Assembly: GCF_004786015.1 (NCBI RefSeq)
Contig: NZ_CP032096.1
Location: forward strand, 2,294,001 to 2,358,000
Direction: 5' to 3'
DNA length: 64,000 bases
From: Hydrogenovibrio crunogenus
GTDB lineage: Bacteria > Pseudomonadota > Gammaproteobacteria > Thiomicrospirales > Thiomicrospiraceae
This document shows, piece after piece, positions 53,849-62,395 of the stretch. Below the pieces are notes generated by a model. It saw only the letters and a list, made by a program, of their open reading frames with translations, was not told the origin of the DNA and did no database searches. The first letter of the stretch is position 1. Each line of letters opens with the position of its first letter. Both the position numbers and the translations under genes were made by a program.

Positions 53849-54984
53849 TGGGTTATGTTGCCATAAAAGGTGGCGGTCAAGCCATTGCGGGTGCTGAAAA
53901 GTTATTAGAGTTCATACGCACTCGTCAAGGCGAGTCGGCAGAACCGTTAGATTTAGACACCATTGAAAACCAGTTGTATTTTTTACACAGCCGCATTCTA
54001 TCTGAAGGTGGGTTGTTTCATCCAAAGCTGGCTTCTTTAGCCATCAAACAGAGTTTAGGTGACACGCTAGAAGCGGCATTTGCATTACGCGCCTATCGGT
54101 CAACCAAACCTCGTTTAATTGAAACGCCCGTACTGGATACCACCAACATGCGGGTAATTCGCCGTATTTCGGCTTCGTTTAAAGATATTCCCGGCGGGCA
54201 AATGCTCGGAGCCAGTACCGATTATGCCTTGCGCCTAATGCGTACCGAACTCCTAAATGAATCCCGGGAAGACTTTCAAGCGGTAGCAGCTAAATGGTTA
54301 GATGAAAATCATTATGATGACATTCCAGACACCTTTCCAAAAGTACTAGATGCCTTACGTGAAGAAGGGTTATTACCGCCTGTTGATGAGTCCATGGCAA
54401 AAAATAAACCCTTTGATATTACACGTGAACCATTGATTTTTCCAGTCCCTCGTTCGGCCGCTTTATCAACGATGGCGCGTGCAGAAACTGGGTCAATCTT
54501 AGCCATCGCTTATTCAAACATGCGCGGTTATGGCGATGTTCACCCGACCGTTGCCGAGTTGCGAGTAGGCTATTTGCCGGTGATGTTACCCCACCCTATT
54601 ACCGGTGAACTCATTGAAGTCGGAGAAGTGTTAATGACTGAGTGTGAAGTTGTTGCCATGTATGAAGATGATGATGAAGGCAGCCAGCCAACTTTCAGCC
54701 TAGGCTACGGCGCCTGTTTTGGGCATAACGAAGTCAAAGCTATATCCATGTCGATCTTAGATCGTTCCTTACAATTAGGCATGCAAAATGGGCCAACCAA
54801 CCCATCGGAAGACCCAGAATTTGTGCTATTACACATCGATGGTATCGACTCCATGGGGTTCTGTACACACTACAAAATGCCGCACTACGTGACCTTCCAA
54901 TCTGATATGGATCGTTTAAGAACCACCCAAGAAAAACATGGCGCTCAACACGATCAAACCACCCAAGGAGCTGAAAATGTCTAA
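53848..54984 (+). CDS. phnI: C-P lyase core subunit PhnI
   Basis: 378 residues. Its start overlaps the phnH stop (TAATG). Characteristic start MGYVAIKGGGQAIAGAEKL and motif SFKDIPGGQMLGASTDYALR. PhnI attaches the phosphonate to ATP in place of adenine, with PhnG, H and L. The gene overlaps phnJ by 8 bases. Confidence 0.93.
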   Translation: MGYVAIKGGGQAIAGAEKLLEFIRTRQGESAEPLDLDTIENQLYFLHSRILSEGGLFHPKLASLAIKQSLGDTLEAAFALRAYRSTKPRLIETPVLDTTNMRVIRRISASFKDIPGGQMLGASTDYALRLMRTELLNESREDFQAVAAKWLDENHYDDIPDTFPKVLDALREEGLLPPVDESMAKNKPFDITREPLIFPVPRSAALSTMARAETGSILAIAYSNMRGYGDVHPTVAELRVGYLPVMLPHPITGELIEVGEVLMTECEVVAMYEDDDEGSQPTFSLGYGACFGHNEVKAISMSILDRSLQLGMQNGPTNPSEDPEFVLLHIDGIDSMGFCTHYKMPHYVTFQSDMDRLRTTQEKHGAQHDQTTQGAENV

Positions 54985-55903
54985 CACAACCCAAACAACA
55001 GACACCCAGTTCAGACAGGCTTCGGCCGAATACAATTTTGGATTTCTAGATGAGTATGCCAAAAAAGAAGTTCGCCGCAGTGTCCTTAAAGCGATTGCAA
55101 TACCGGGTTACCAAGTACCTTACTCTAGCCGTGAAATGCCAATGGGCCGTGGATTTGGAACCGGAGGTTTGCAGCTGACTTTGGCATTAATTGGTCAAAA
55201 AGACACGCTAAAAGTGATTGACCAAGGTTCAGATGATTCAGTTAATGCGGTGAATCTTCGTAGCTTTATTGAAATGACCTGTCCCGGTATTGATACCACC
55301 ACAAAAGTCACAGAAGCAAACTTGATTCAATCTCGCCACCGTATCCCTGAACAACCATTACGAGAAGACCAAGTCCTGATATTACAAGTACCCTACCCTG
55401 ATGCGCTAGTGGTGGTTGAGTCATCTGAGGATAAGCGCAAAATCATGCACGGTGAAGCGGACTATTCTCGTCTACTGGTCAAATTATATGAAGACATTGT
55501 TAAGTTCAATGAAATCACCATTTCACACCGTTACCCAACACGTATTAATGGGCATTATGTGATTGATTCCTCACCAATTCCTCGCTGGGACGTGCCTAAA
55601 ATGCACCAATCCAAAGCGCTTATTTTGCTCGGAGCAGGTAGAGAAAAGAAAATCTATGCCGTGCCACCTTATACCCTTGCCGAACCTTTGGAGTTTGATG
55701 ATATGCCTTTCAGGGTCGAAAACTTTAATGACGAAAATGGTGAACGTCAAGCCTGCCATCTTTGTGGCTGTAACCATAGTTTCTTAGATGAGTTTATGGA
55801 TGCCAAAAGCGGCCAAAAACGCTATCAATGTTCTGATTCTGACTATTGTCACGAACAGTTAATTTATAAAACCAGCACATCAAATCAGCATTCGGAGGGA
55901 TAG
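54977..55903 (+). CDS. phnJ: C-P lyase, radical SAM subunit PhnJ
   Basis: 308 residues from the ATG at 54977 (AAGGAG upstream). Core YNFGFLDEYAKKEVRRSVLK and GYQVPYSSREMPMGRGFG, and the C-terminal iron-sulfur/catalytic cysteines ACHLCGCNHSF, YQCSDSDYCHEQ, in the spacing known for PhnJ. It breaks the carbon-phosphorus bond by radical chemistry, releasing the alkane, for example methane from methylphosphonate. Confidence 0.95.
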   Translation: MSNTTQTTDTQFRQASAEYNFGFLDEYAKKEVRRSVLKAIAIPGYQVPYSSREMPMGRGFGTGGLQLTLALIGQKDTLKVIDQGSDDSVNAVNLRSFIEMTCPGIDTTTKVTEANLIQSRHRIPEQPLREDQVLILQVPYPDALVVVESSEDKRKIMHGEADYSRLLVKLYEDIVKFNEITISHRYPTRINGHYVIDSSPIPRWDVPKMHQSKALILLGAGREKKIYAVPPYTLAEPLEFDDMPFRVENFNDENGERQACHLCGCNHSFLDEFMDAKSGQKRYQCSDSDYCHEQLIYKTSTSNQHSEG

Positions 55904-55904
55904 G

Positions 55905-56741
55905 ATGTCAAACGACAAAATACTAGAAGTCCGTAATCTCTCAAAAGTATACGGAAAAGGGTGTTCTAAATGTTTTGAGTCAACAGGCCCCAAACACGAT
56001 ACCAATATTTGCCCGCATTGCGGCTCAGTTGTCGCCGCTCATGACATCAGCTTTGACCTTTATAGAGGTGAAATTCTAGGCATTATGGGTGAATCCGGCT
56101 CTGGAAAATCCACCTCGATTAAAAACCTATTTTTCGATGAAATTCCCTCGTCAGGACAAGCTACCTTTTTTGATCAGGGTAAACAGTATGATTTGTTTAA
56201 ATTAAACGCACAACAAAAACGTCACTTACGCAATCATCACTTCGGTATGGTCTATCAAAACCCCGTATTGGGTTTGAACTTTAATGTCTCTGCGGGTGGA
56301 AACATTGCCGAACGCCTATTAATGAACAATATAACCCATTATTCCGATATTCGCGACAGAGCGATTGAGTTACTCCGCCGTACCGAAGTGTTAACGGAAC
56401 GGATGGATGAACTGCCCAAGAACTTCTCGGGGGGCATGCAACAACGTGTCCAAATCGCCAAAGCCTTAGCAACAAATCCACCGCTATTGTTTTTGGACGA
56501 AGTCACCACTGGATTAGATTTATCAGTACAGGCCGCCATTCTAGACTTGATTATGGAAATTCAACATGAAAGCAACACCGCCATGATTGCAGTAACACAT
56601 GATTTAGGCGTGATTCGCTTACTGGCAGATCGCACCATTATGATGAAATATGGGCGCATCGTTGAAACCGGTTTAACCGATCAAATTTTAGAAGATCCAC
56701 AAGATGCCTATACCCAACGCCTTGTCGCCTCTGCACTTTAA
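55905..56741 (+). CDS. phnK: C-P lyase ABC-type subunit PhnK
   Basis: 278 residues, longer than enteric PhnK. An inserted zinc-ribbon-like segment (GCSKCFESTGPKHDTNICPHCG, ~16-37) occurs as in many marine PhnK. Walker A MGESGSGKSTSI, signature NFSGGMQQRVQIAKA, Walker B LLFLDEVTTGLD. PhnK docks on the core complex. 1 base after phnJ. Confidence 0.92.
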   Translation: MSNDKILEVRNLSKVYGKGCSKCFESTGPKHDTNICPHCGSVVAAHDISFDLYRGEILGIMGESGSGKSTSIKNLFFDEIPSSGQATFFDQGKQYDLFKLNAQQKRHLRNHHFGMVYQNPVLGLNFNVSAGGNIAERLLMNNITHYSDIRDRAIELLRRTEVLTERMDELPKNFSGGMQQRVQIAKALATNPPLLFLDEVTTGLDLSVQAAILDLIMEIQHESNTAMIAVTHDLGVIRLLADRTIMMKYGRIVETGLTDQILEDPQDAYTQRLVASAL

Positions 56742-56755
56742 AAGAGATTTAAATA

Positions 56756-57490
56756 ATGTTTATTAAACCAATATTAGAAGTCGAAAACTTCTCAAAAACG
56801 TTTATGTTACATGAGCAAGGTAAAGAACTGCCTTCATCCCATAACGTATTTTTAAAAGCTTACGCTGGACGTTTAACAGCGATTATTGGGCCAACAGGTG
56901 CGGGTAAATCGACCGTGTTAAAAGGCATTTATCGCACCTACCTGCCCACCAGTGGTCGCATGATGTTCACCATGGAAAATGGTCAACAAATCGATTTAGC
57001 AACGGCAGATGAACACCAAATCTTAGCTTTGCGTCAAAATGAAATTGGTTTTGTCACCCAGTTTTTACACACTTTACCGCGCCAGCCTACCGAAAACGTG
57101 GTGGCCATGCCATTAATCAAAAAGGGTATGGAACGCCGTTTAGCCATTGAGAAAGCTCGTGAGACGTTAGCAAAGCTTAACTTACCTGAAAGATTATGGG
57201 GCATTTCACCAGCAACCTTTTCAGGAGGAGAAAAACAACGCGTCAACTTAGCGCGTGGTCTATTGGCTCGACCAAACTTGTTGTTATTGGATGAACCAAC
57301 AGCAAGCTTAGATCCCAAAACCACCGATCGAGTGGTGGAACTTATCGACAACTTGAAACAATCCGGCACTGCCGTAATTGCCATTTTTCATGATTTGAAT
57401 TTGGTTGAAAGATTGGCTGACAAGGTCGTCGAACTAGAACCTCCCATAGGTACTGAACAGTTTTTTAACGATACAAGAAAGGTCCTCTAA
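56756..57490 (+). CDS. phnL: C-P lyase ABC-type subunit PhnL
   Basis: 244 residues. Walker A GPTGAGKSTVLKG, signature FSGGEKQRVNLARG, Walker B LLLLDEPTASLDP. Supports PhnI activity in the C-P lyase pathway together with PhnK. 14 bases after phnK, 2 before phnM. Confidence 0.92.
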   Translation: MFIKPILEVENFSKTFMLHEQGKELPSSHNVFLKAYAGRLTAIIGPTGAGKSTVLKGIYRTYLPTSGRMMFTMENGQQIDLATADEHQILALRQNEIGFVTQFLHTLPRQPTENVVAMPLIKKGMERRLAIEKARETLAKLNLPERLWGISPATFSGGEKQRVNLARGLLARPNLLLLDEPTASLDPKTTDRVVELIDNLKQSGTAVIAIFHDLNLVERLADKVVELEPPIGTEQFFNDTRKVL

Positions 57491-57492
57491 CG

Positions 57493-58656
57493 ATGAATAC
57501 TCTACCGATATATATTACCAATGCCAATATTGTTTTGGCGGAAGATGTTTTAACAAATGCAAGCTTATTGATTGAAAATGGTTTAATTTCAGCGATCAAT
57601 CCTGAAAACATACCCGACCAAGTTCAAACCGTTGATGCACAAGGAAAAACGGTCATGCCAGGCATGATTGATTTGCATTGTGATGCCCTCGAAAAAGAGG
57701 TCGAACCTCGCCCAAATGTTCACTTTCCAATAGATTTTGCTTGTGCCCAAGCAGATAAGCGCAATGCAGGCGCAGGGATTACCACGGTATATCATGCCTT
57801 GTCATTTGCCAATGAAGAACTGGGCGTCCGCAACAACCAATTTGCTAAGGAAATCGCTGAGGCAGTTCACCAATTTCAACCGCATGCCTTAGTTGATAAT
57901 CGGGTGCATTGTCGTTATGAAATTACCGACCCCACAGGGCTACCAATCTTAATGGAACTGATGGAAAAGCGATCCATGCACTTGGTTTCGTTAATGGATC
58001 ACACCCCTGGACAAGGTCAGTTTAAAGACTTAGCGGCGTATAAAGCCTATTTTGGAAAAAGCTACCAAAAATCGGATGCAGAACTAGATCAGTTTATTGC
58101 TCAAAAACAGCAACAGGCAGAAGGTGCAATGGAACGTGTTGAGCAATTAGTCAAAATGGCACATGCTCAAGGTATTTCGGTGGCATCACATGACGACGAT
58201 TGTAAAGAACGCGTCGACACAATGACCGCTCTCGGCGTCGATATTTCCGAGTTTCCAATCAATATGGAAACCGCTGAATACGCTCGAGCAAAAGGCATGA
58301 AAACGATTATGGGTGCTCCCAATATTCTCCGCGGCAAAAGCCAATCGGGTTCTATGCGAGCTTTAGATGCTGTCAATGCCGGTGTATGTGATTGCCTATG
58401 TGCGGATTACTCCCCTGCAACCTTGATCATGGCCGTTTTTAAACTGGCTGAAGTTTCAAAGCTGACGTTGGCACAGGCCATTCAACTGGTAACTAAAAAC
58501 CCAGCGGAGGCGGCAAAGCTGCATGATCGCGGTGTCATTGAAGTTGGTAAACGTGCAGACATCATTATGATCGCCAATCTGGATGGGCTGGTCCAGGTCT
58601 CTGATGTTTTTGTAGAAGGTGTTTTAGCCTTTAAGGCCAGTTATGATCATGCCTAA
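57493..58656 (+). CDS. phnM: PhnM triphosphate diphosphohydrolase
   Basis: 387 residues, amidohydrolase fold. Metal ligands PGMIDLHCDALEKEVEPRP, SLMDHTPGQGQ and VASHDDDCKERV are visible. PhnM removes diphosphate from the alkylphosphonate ribose triphosphate. It overlaps phnN by 14 bases. Confidence 0.93.
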   Translation: MNTLPIYITNANIVLAEDVLTNASLLIENGLISAINPENIPDQVQTVDAQGKTVMPGMIDLHCDALEKEVEPRPNVHFPIDFACAQADKRNAGAGITTVYHALSFANEELGVRNNQFAKEIAEAVHQFQPHALVDNRVHCRYEITDPTGLPILMELMEKRSMHLVSLMDHTPGQGQFKDLAAYKAYFGKSYQKSDAELDQFIAQKQQQAEGAMERVEQLVKMAHAQGISVASHDDDCKERVDTMTALGVDISEFPINMETAEYARAKGMKTIMGAPNILRGKSQSGSMRALDAVNAGVCDCLCADYSPATLIMAVFKLAEVSKLTLAQAIQLVTKNPAEAAKLHDRGVIEVGKRADIIMIANLDGLVQVSDVFVEGVLAFKASYDHA

Positions 58657-59236
58657 TCAAGCTCACTTAAAACCCGCTCCAGGCACATTATTTTACGTAA
58701 TGGGTGCTTCGGGGTGTGGCAAGGATTCGTTGCTACACTATGCTCGCCAACAGCTTGCAAGTGAAGCGGTTGTATTTACGCATCGTTATATAACCCGTCC
58801 AGTTGAGTTGACGGGGGAAAACCATATCCAACTATCTACGGCGGAATTTACCAACCGATTAAAACACCATTGCTTTAAATTTCACTGGCACTCACACGAT
58901 TTAGATTATGGTATCGGCATAGAAGTGGATCACTGGTTAAATCAAGGTTTAAACGTGGTGATGAATGGCTCTCGTGGCTATTTAGAAACCGCCATCCAAA
59001 AACAACCAGATCTAGTGCCCGTACTCATAGAAGTCGATGTCAATGTACTTCGTGAACGACTTATTAATCGTGGCCGTGAAACACTCGCGCAAATCGAAAA
59101 ACGCGTTCAGCGTGCTGAAACCTTTGTAAATTTAAGGGCGCCAAATTTACAACGTATTGAAAACAATACTGAACTGAGCGTTTCGGGAGAGCGGCTAGTC
59201 AACCTATTAAAAACAAAGGATTTGAAATCCCCATGA
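58643..59236 (+). CDS. phnN: PhnN ribose 1,5-bisphosphokinase
   Basis: 197 residues; ATG at 58643, or a second one two codons on. P-loop YVMGASGCGKDSLL and GGR-type kinase pattern FTHRYITRPVELTGENH. It makes PRPP from ribose 1,5-bisphosphate, returning the sugar phosphate to metabolism. Overlaps phnM and phnP. Confidence 0.92.
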   Translation: MIMPNQAHLKPAPGTLFYVMGASGCGKDSLLHYARQQLASEAVVFTHRYITRPVELTGENHIQLSTAEFTNRLKHHCFKFHWHSHDLDYGIGIEVDHWLNQGLNVVMNGSRGYLETAIQKQPDLVPVLIEVDVNVLRERLINRGRETLAQIEKRVQRAETFVNLRAPNLQRIENNTELSVSGERLVNLLKTKDLKSP

Positions 59237-60000
59237 TATCTGACATGGCATTTTCTTTTTTAGGCACCGGTTCGGTCAAAGCAGCACCCGTTTATGGCTG
59301 CGATTGTATTGCTTGCCAACGAGCTTTATCGAATCAAACGTACCGCCGACAAGCCGCTTGTGGTGTGCTAGAGGTCAATGGAGTTCGTTTTCTAATTGAT
59401 GCTGGTTATCTCGGCCTTGAAGAAAAATTCCCCCCTGGCAGTTTAGATGCGGTATTGCTAACGCACTTTCACATGGATCATGTCCAAGGTTTGTTTCCGA
59501 TTCGATGGGGCATGGGGGAATCCATTCCAGTGTTTTCGCCAGACGACCCACATGGCTGTGATGATTTATTTAAATATCCGGGAATCTTTGACTTTTCAAA
59601 AAAGAGCTTGCCCTTTGAACCCTTTCATTTCAAAGGCATCAAAATAACGCCTGTACCCTTAGTGCACTCAAAACTTACAATGGGCTATATCGTTGAATTT
59701 AATGGAAAGCGTTTAGCATATCTCTGCGATTCAGGCGTCTTGCGACGAGATGTTGAAGTTCTTCTCAAAGAACACCCTCTTGATTTATTGATCCTCGATT
59801 GCGATCAACCTCCTCAGGAAAAGGCTCCCCGCAATCACAATGACCTAACCCGAGCCTTGGACGTGTATAAATCGATTCAGCCGAAACAACTTCTACTCAC
59901 CCACATTAGTCATCATTTAGACGAATACTTTATAACCCATCCAGATTGCCTACCTGATGGCGTTGCCATTGGATTAGACAGCCAAACTTGGACAATTTAA
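59233..60000 (+). CDS. phnP: PhnP cyclic phosphodiesterase
   Basis: 255 residues, metallo-beta-lactamase fold. Structural zinc cysteines YGCDCIACQRALSN, metal site LTHFHMDHVQGLFPIRW, ending with TH.SHH. PhnP opens the cyclic ribose phosphate product of C-P lyase. Overlaps phnN (ATGA) and the next gene (TAATG). Confidence 0.93.
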   Translation: MISDMAFSFLGTGSVKAAPVYGCDCIACQRALSNQTYRRQAACGVLEVNGVRFLIDAGYLGLEEKFPPGSLDAVLLTHFHMDHVQGLFPIRWGMGESIPVFSPDDPHGCDDLFKYPGIFDFSKKSLPFEPFHFKGIKITPVPLVHSKLTMGYIVEFNGKRLAYLCDSGVLRRDVEVLLKEHPLDLLILDCDQPPQEKAPRNHNDLTRALDVYKSIQPKQLLLTHISHHLDEYFITHPDCLPDGVAIGLDSQTWTI

Positions 60001-60872
60001 TGCTCGAAAACCTTTCAGATTTTCATCAGGCCTGGTTGTTTATTGGGCTTTCAGTGGTCATGCATGTTAGCTGGAACTTAATGGCACGACATGTTGATAA
60101 AGAAACCGATTTCTTATGGTGGGGATTGCTTGGACACCTTGTTCTATTAGGGGGATTTGGCTTGTATCACCTAGCACAAGTTAACTGGTCTTGGACGCTC
60201 ACAGGGCTAATCGCCATTACCGCTGTTGCCAATAGCCTCTATTTTCTTTCATTAAGACAAGCCTATGGACTTGCACCCGTCGCCTTCGTTTACCCGATTG
60301 CACGGAGTTCTCCGATATTAGTTGCAATATGGGCATGGTGGTTGTTTGATGAAAAGCTGTCTGGATTGGCTTGGATGGGAATCACTATCAGCATTGTTGG
60401 CTTGTGGATACTGGGCAATACGGTGAAGCACAACCCCAACCCAAAAGTGCTCAAATGGACTTTAGCAGCAGCCTTTTTCACCAGCATCTATTCTTTATCC
60501 GATAAAGCCATCGCCCTAGAGGTTAACCATTTTTCTGGACTCTTAGGGGTTGTCACGATTGGTTACTTTTCAGCTTGGGTGACCTTAAGTCTCTACCGAA
60601 AACGACATTGCAAAAGCATCATCCCAAACAAAAGACCACATCTTGGTGTATGGCTAACCGGTAGCTTGTTTATTGGCTCTGCCTATGCCTTAGTCATACT
60701 CGCCATGCAAACCTTACCAATCGCCTATGTCGTATCCATGACCAACTTAGGGATTTTATTGGCGGTTGTATTGTCCATACTATTTTTTAACGATCGAGAA
60801 CATCTAAAACAGAAACTCATGGCAACGATTATTATTATGATTGGATTATTGATGTTGGGTATTTATCGTTAA
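60000..60872 (+). CDS. EamA/DMT-family membrane transporter at the end of the phn operon
   Basis: 290 residues from the ATG at 60000, overlapping the phnP stop (TAATG). Ten helices in two EamA repeats, for example FVYPIARSSPILVAIWAWWLF and IAYVVSMTNLGILLAVVLSILF. Coupled translation with phnP suggests it serves phosphonate metabolism, perhaps moving a product or substrate; substrate unproven. Contains one near CCAGGCCTGG (Gln-Ala-Trp). Confidence 0.85.
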   Translation: MLENLSDFHQAWLFIGLSVVMHVSWNLMARHVDKETDFLWWGLLGHLVLLGGFGLYHLAQVNWSWTLTGLIAITAVANSLYFLSLRQAYGLAPVAFVYPIARSSPILVAIWAWWLFDEKLSGLAWMGITISIVGLWILGNTVKHNPNPKVLKWTLAAAFFTSIYSLSDKAIALEVNHFSGLLGVVTIGYFSAWVTLSLYRKRHCKSIIPNKRPHLGVWLTGSLFIGSAYALVILAMQTLPIAYVVSMTNLGILLAVVLSILFFNDREHLKQKLMATIIIMIGLLMLGIYR

Positions 60873-60884
60873 CAGTTGACCTGT

Positions 60885-60920
60885 GAATCGCCAACAATTT
60901 CCTAGACATTTTTTACTATA
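60885..60920. mobile_element. Isolated IS-Y-type end remnant
   Basis: TGAATCGCCAACAATTTCCT resembles the left end of IS-Y (TGAATCGCCACTAATTTACT) and the similarity continues weakly through TAGACATTTTTTAC. No transposase remains. It lies 12 bases after the phn-linked transporter and marks the right border of the IS-bounded block. Confidence 0.7.
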
Positions 60921-60955
60921 AAAAGTATCTGGTAAACTTAGACCTTACCACTTGT

Positions 60956-61073
60956 ATGTCAGAGGACCTTCAAGAAATTTTGGAAGAAAGACTACCATTC
61001 AATTGTTTAGTTCAGTGCACATGGTGGCTTTATTGATGAAATAGATGAAGACAAATTAGATTATGATGATTAA
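60956..61073 (+). pseudogene. Small acidic protein gene, frameshifted
   Basis: Starts MSEDLQEILEERLPFNCLV and then runs into a stop. From about 61018 another frame continues AHGGFIDEIDEDKLDYDD to a TAA at 61071. The acidic tail looks like a true C-terminus. One base was probably lost or gained near 61005-61018. No family recognised. The tail overlaps the next gene start. Confidence 0.5.
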
Positions 61074-61446
61074 AAAATTATTTAGTTACCTATCAGATTT
61101 GGAAAATCAGTTCTGTGAAAACCTATCAGCTAAACAAAGTAGGCTGTATGAAAAAAGAATAAAAAAAGCCGAGAACTGGTGTTCTGAACAAATATTAGAG
61201 CAAATCAATTCCTTAACCAAAGACAATGCTGTTTTGGCATATAGTTATTACTATGATCTAGCAGGAGAGCTATTGAAAGATACTGCCTCAAATGCAGATC
61301 CTAAAAAAATCAATCAAATTAAACAAAAAGCTTACAGCCAGATGCCTATTGATGTAGCTAAAAGCATTGAGAAATTGGTCAATGAAGATGACGATATAGC
61401 TAAAGCTGTTAAGAACTTGAAGCAATTAAGAGAAATAGATTTATAG
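61063..61446 (+). CDS. Unknown helical protein (127 residues)
   Basis: 127 residues, entirely helical and Lys/Glu-rich, no signal peptide or membrane segment. Repeated heptad-like hydrophobics (LFSYLSDLENQFCENLSAKQ; NDAVLAYSYYYDLAGELLKD in similar form) suggest a small helical bundle. The start overlaps the acidic frame upstream, suggesting former coupling. No domain recognised. Confidence 0.5.
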   Translation: MMIKKLFSYLSDLENQFCENLSAKQSRLYEKRIKKAENWCSEQILEQINSLTKDNAVLAYSYYYDLAGELLKDTASNADPKKINQIKQKAYSQMPIDVAKSIEKLVNEDDDIAKAVKNLKQLREIDL

Positions 61447-61460
61447 AAAACGAAATTAAG

Positions 61461-61604
61461 TTGATCGAGAAAATAACCAGAGCCTATGAAAAACAAAAAG
61501 AAGAGATGAGTATTAAAAGTGAACCAGAAAAAGAAATTACTTTGGGCATGGTATGGATCCTTCTGATGTTACAACCTATGATGATTAGACGCATTCAATC
61601 CTAA
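61461..61604 (+). CDS. Possible 47-residue membrane-anchored peptide
   Basis: From a TTG at 61461 (AAATTAAG upstream, no real binding site) or an ATG at 61506: a charged helix (EKITRAYEKQKEEMSIKSE) and a hydrophobic C-terminus (LGMVWILLMLQPMM, then IRRIQS). The frame is also open upstream inside the preceding gene. It may be a real tail-anchored peptide or the frameshifted end of the previous gene. Confidence 0.3.
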   Translation: MIEKITRAYEKQKEEMSIKSEPEKEITLGMVWILLMLQPMMIRRIQS

Positions 61605-61836
61605 AAGGGATTACACATATATCTACTTGATAGTAGGTTTATTACCTTCACCCCGTCATTGACTATTATTCCAACTACCTCACTAAATAAAAGTAGAAAA
61701 CTATCAAAAGACTTTTGTCATTTCTTGATGAAATTTAGATCCGAATCAAGCCTTAATGACGCAAAAAATCGTTGAATAAACGTAAGGTTTTCGAGGGGCT
61801 TCAGAATTAAAAAACCACCTCAAAACTTGGCTTTTA
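61605..61836. other. Intergenic, no gene seen
   Basis: AT-rich stretch without a convincing frame. The last 30 bases resemble the DNA just downstream of micro-gene copy 1 (ACCTC-AAACTTGG-TTTTATTAA), so the duplication extends slightly past the stop. Confidence 0.4.
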
Positions 61837-61950
61837 TTAATGAGAGTGGGATTTCGTATTTGATTTACCAAAAATCATATACAAGACAATAAAACATAAA
61901 GCTAATGAAGAAGCCATTACTACAATGCCTAACAAGAATGTGGTAATCAT
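61837..61950 (-). CDS. 37-residue single-span membrane protein (micro-gene, copy 2)
   Basis: ATG at 61950 with GGGAGG 6 bases upstream. Starts MITTFLLGIVVMASSLALC and ends FGKSNTKSHSH: same helix as copy 1, with conservative changes (T to I or L, I to M) and an altered tail with two His. Changes in the core are largely synonymous or conservative. A conserved promoter is at 61988-62015. A shared function in or at the inner membrane is likely but unknown. Confidence 0.7.
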   Translation of the reverse strand: MITTFLLGIVVMASSLALCFIVLYMIFGKSNTKSHSH

Positions 61951-61987
61951 TACGCCTCCCTTTGACCAAAGCATTACCCTTTTTTAA

Positions 61988-62015
61988 ATTATACCATTAA
62001 TAGCTAGATGGCCAA
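61988..62015 (-). promoter_or_regulatory. Promoter of micro-gene copy 2
   Basis: TTGGCC (62015-62010), 16-base spacer, TATAAT (61993-61988), equivalent in place and spacing to that of copy 1. Confidence 0.7.
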
Positions 62016-62193
62016 TAACTACGGAATTAGCACATAAGTTGCTCTCCCCTTTGAAAATATTAAAAGAGAACCTTTATTCGGATTATCATAAATCCTAGAT
62101 TTTATTATTAACATTTAGACCAAAATGGTAGCGTCTTCATTTGTCGCTAAATAAGATTATAATCTGGCTACTCATAAATCATAAAGGACAGAT

Positions 62194-62385
62194 ATGCCAG
62201 TTAAGCCAAAACCATTTAAATTAATGTGCGAGGACTGCGGATGGGCACAAGTTTATGCACCAAGATCAGACGCTATTTGTGCACCTTTAAATGAATGCCC
62301 TAAATGTGGTTCAAAAAAAATTAATATGAAAATTCTAAATTCGTCACTTTCGGTGTTTTTAAATAAATTAATTTCAAAACAATGA
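62194..62385 (+). CDS. Zinc-ribbon small protein
   Basis: 63 residues. Two Cys pairs, CEDCGW and CPKCGS, separated by about 19 residues form a rubredoxin-type zinc ribbon; a further Cys (AICAPLNE) lies between. The C-terminus is helical (LSVFLNKLISKQ). AAGGACAG precedes the ATG. It is 10 bases before the WYL regulator gene and probably co-transcribed. Similar small ribbons are common in accessory regions. Function unknown. Confidence 0.65.
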   Translation: MPVKPKPFKLMCEDCGWAQVYAPRSDAICAPLNECPKCGSKKINMKILNSSLSVFLNKLISKQ

Positions 62386-62395
62386 AGAACAAACA

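Larger units (their letters stand above)
61830..62057. repeat. Right copy of the diverged ~220-bp direct repeat
   Basis: Matches 14786-15006, including gene, promoter and upstream DNA. The copies are 47 kb apart in the same orientation. Confidence 0.85.
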
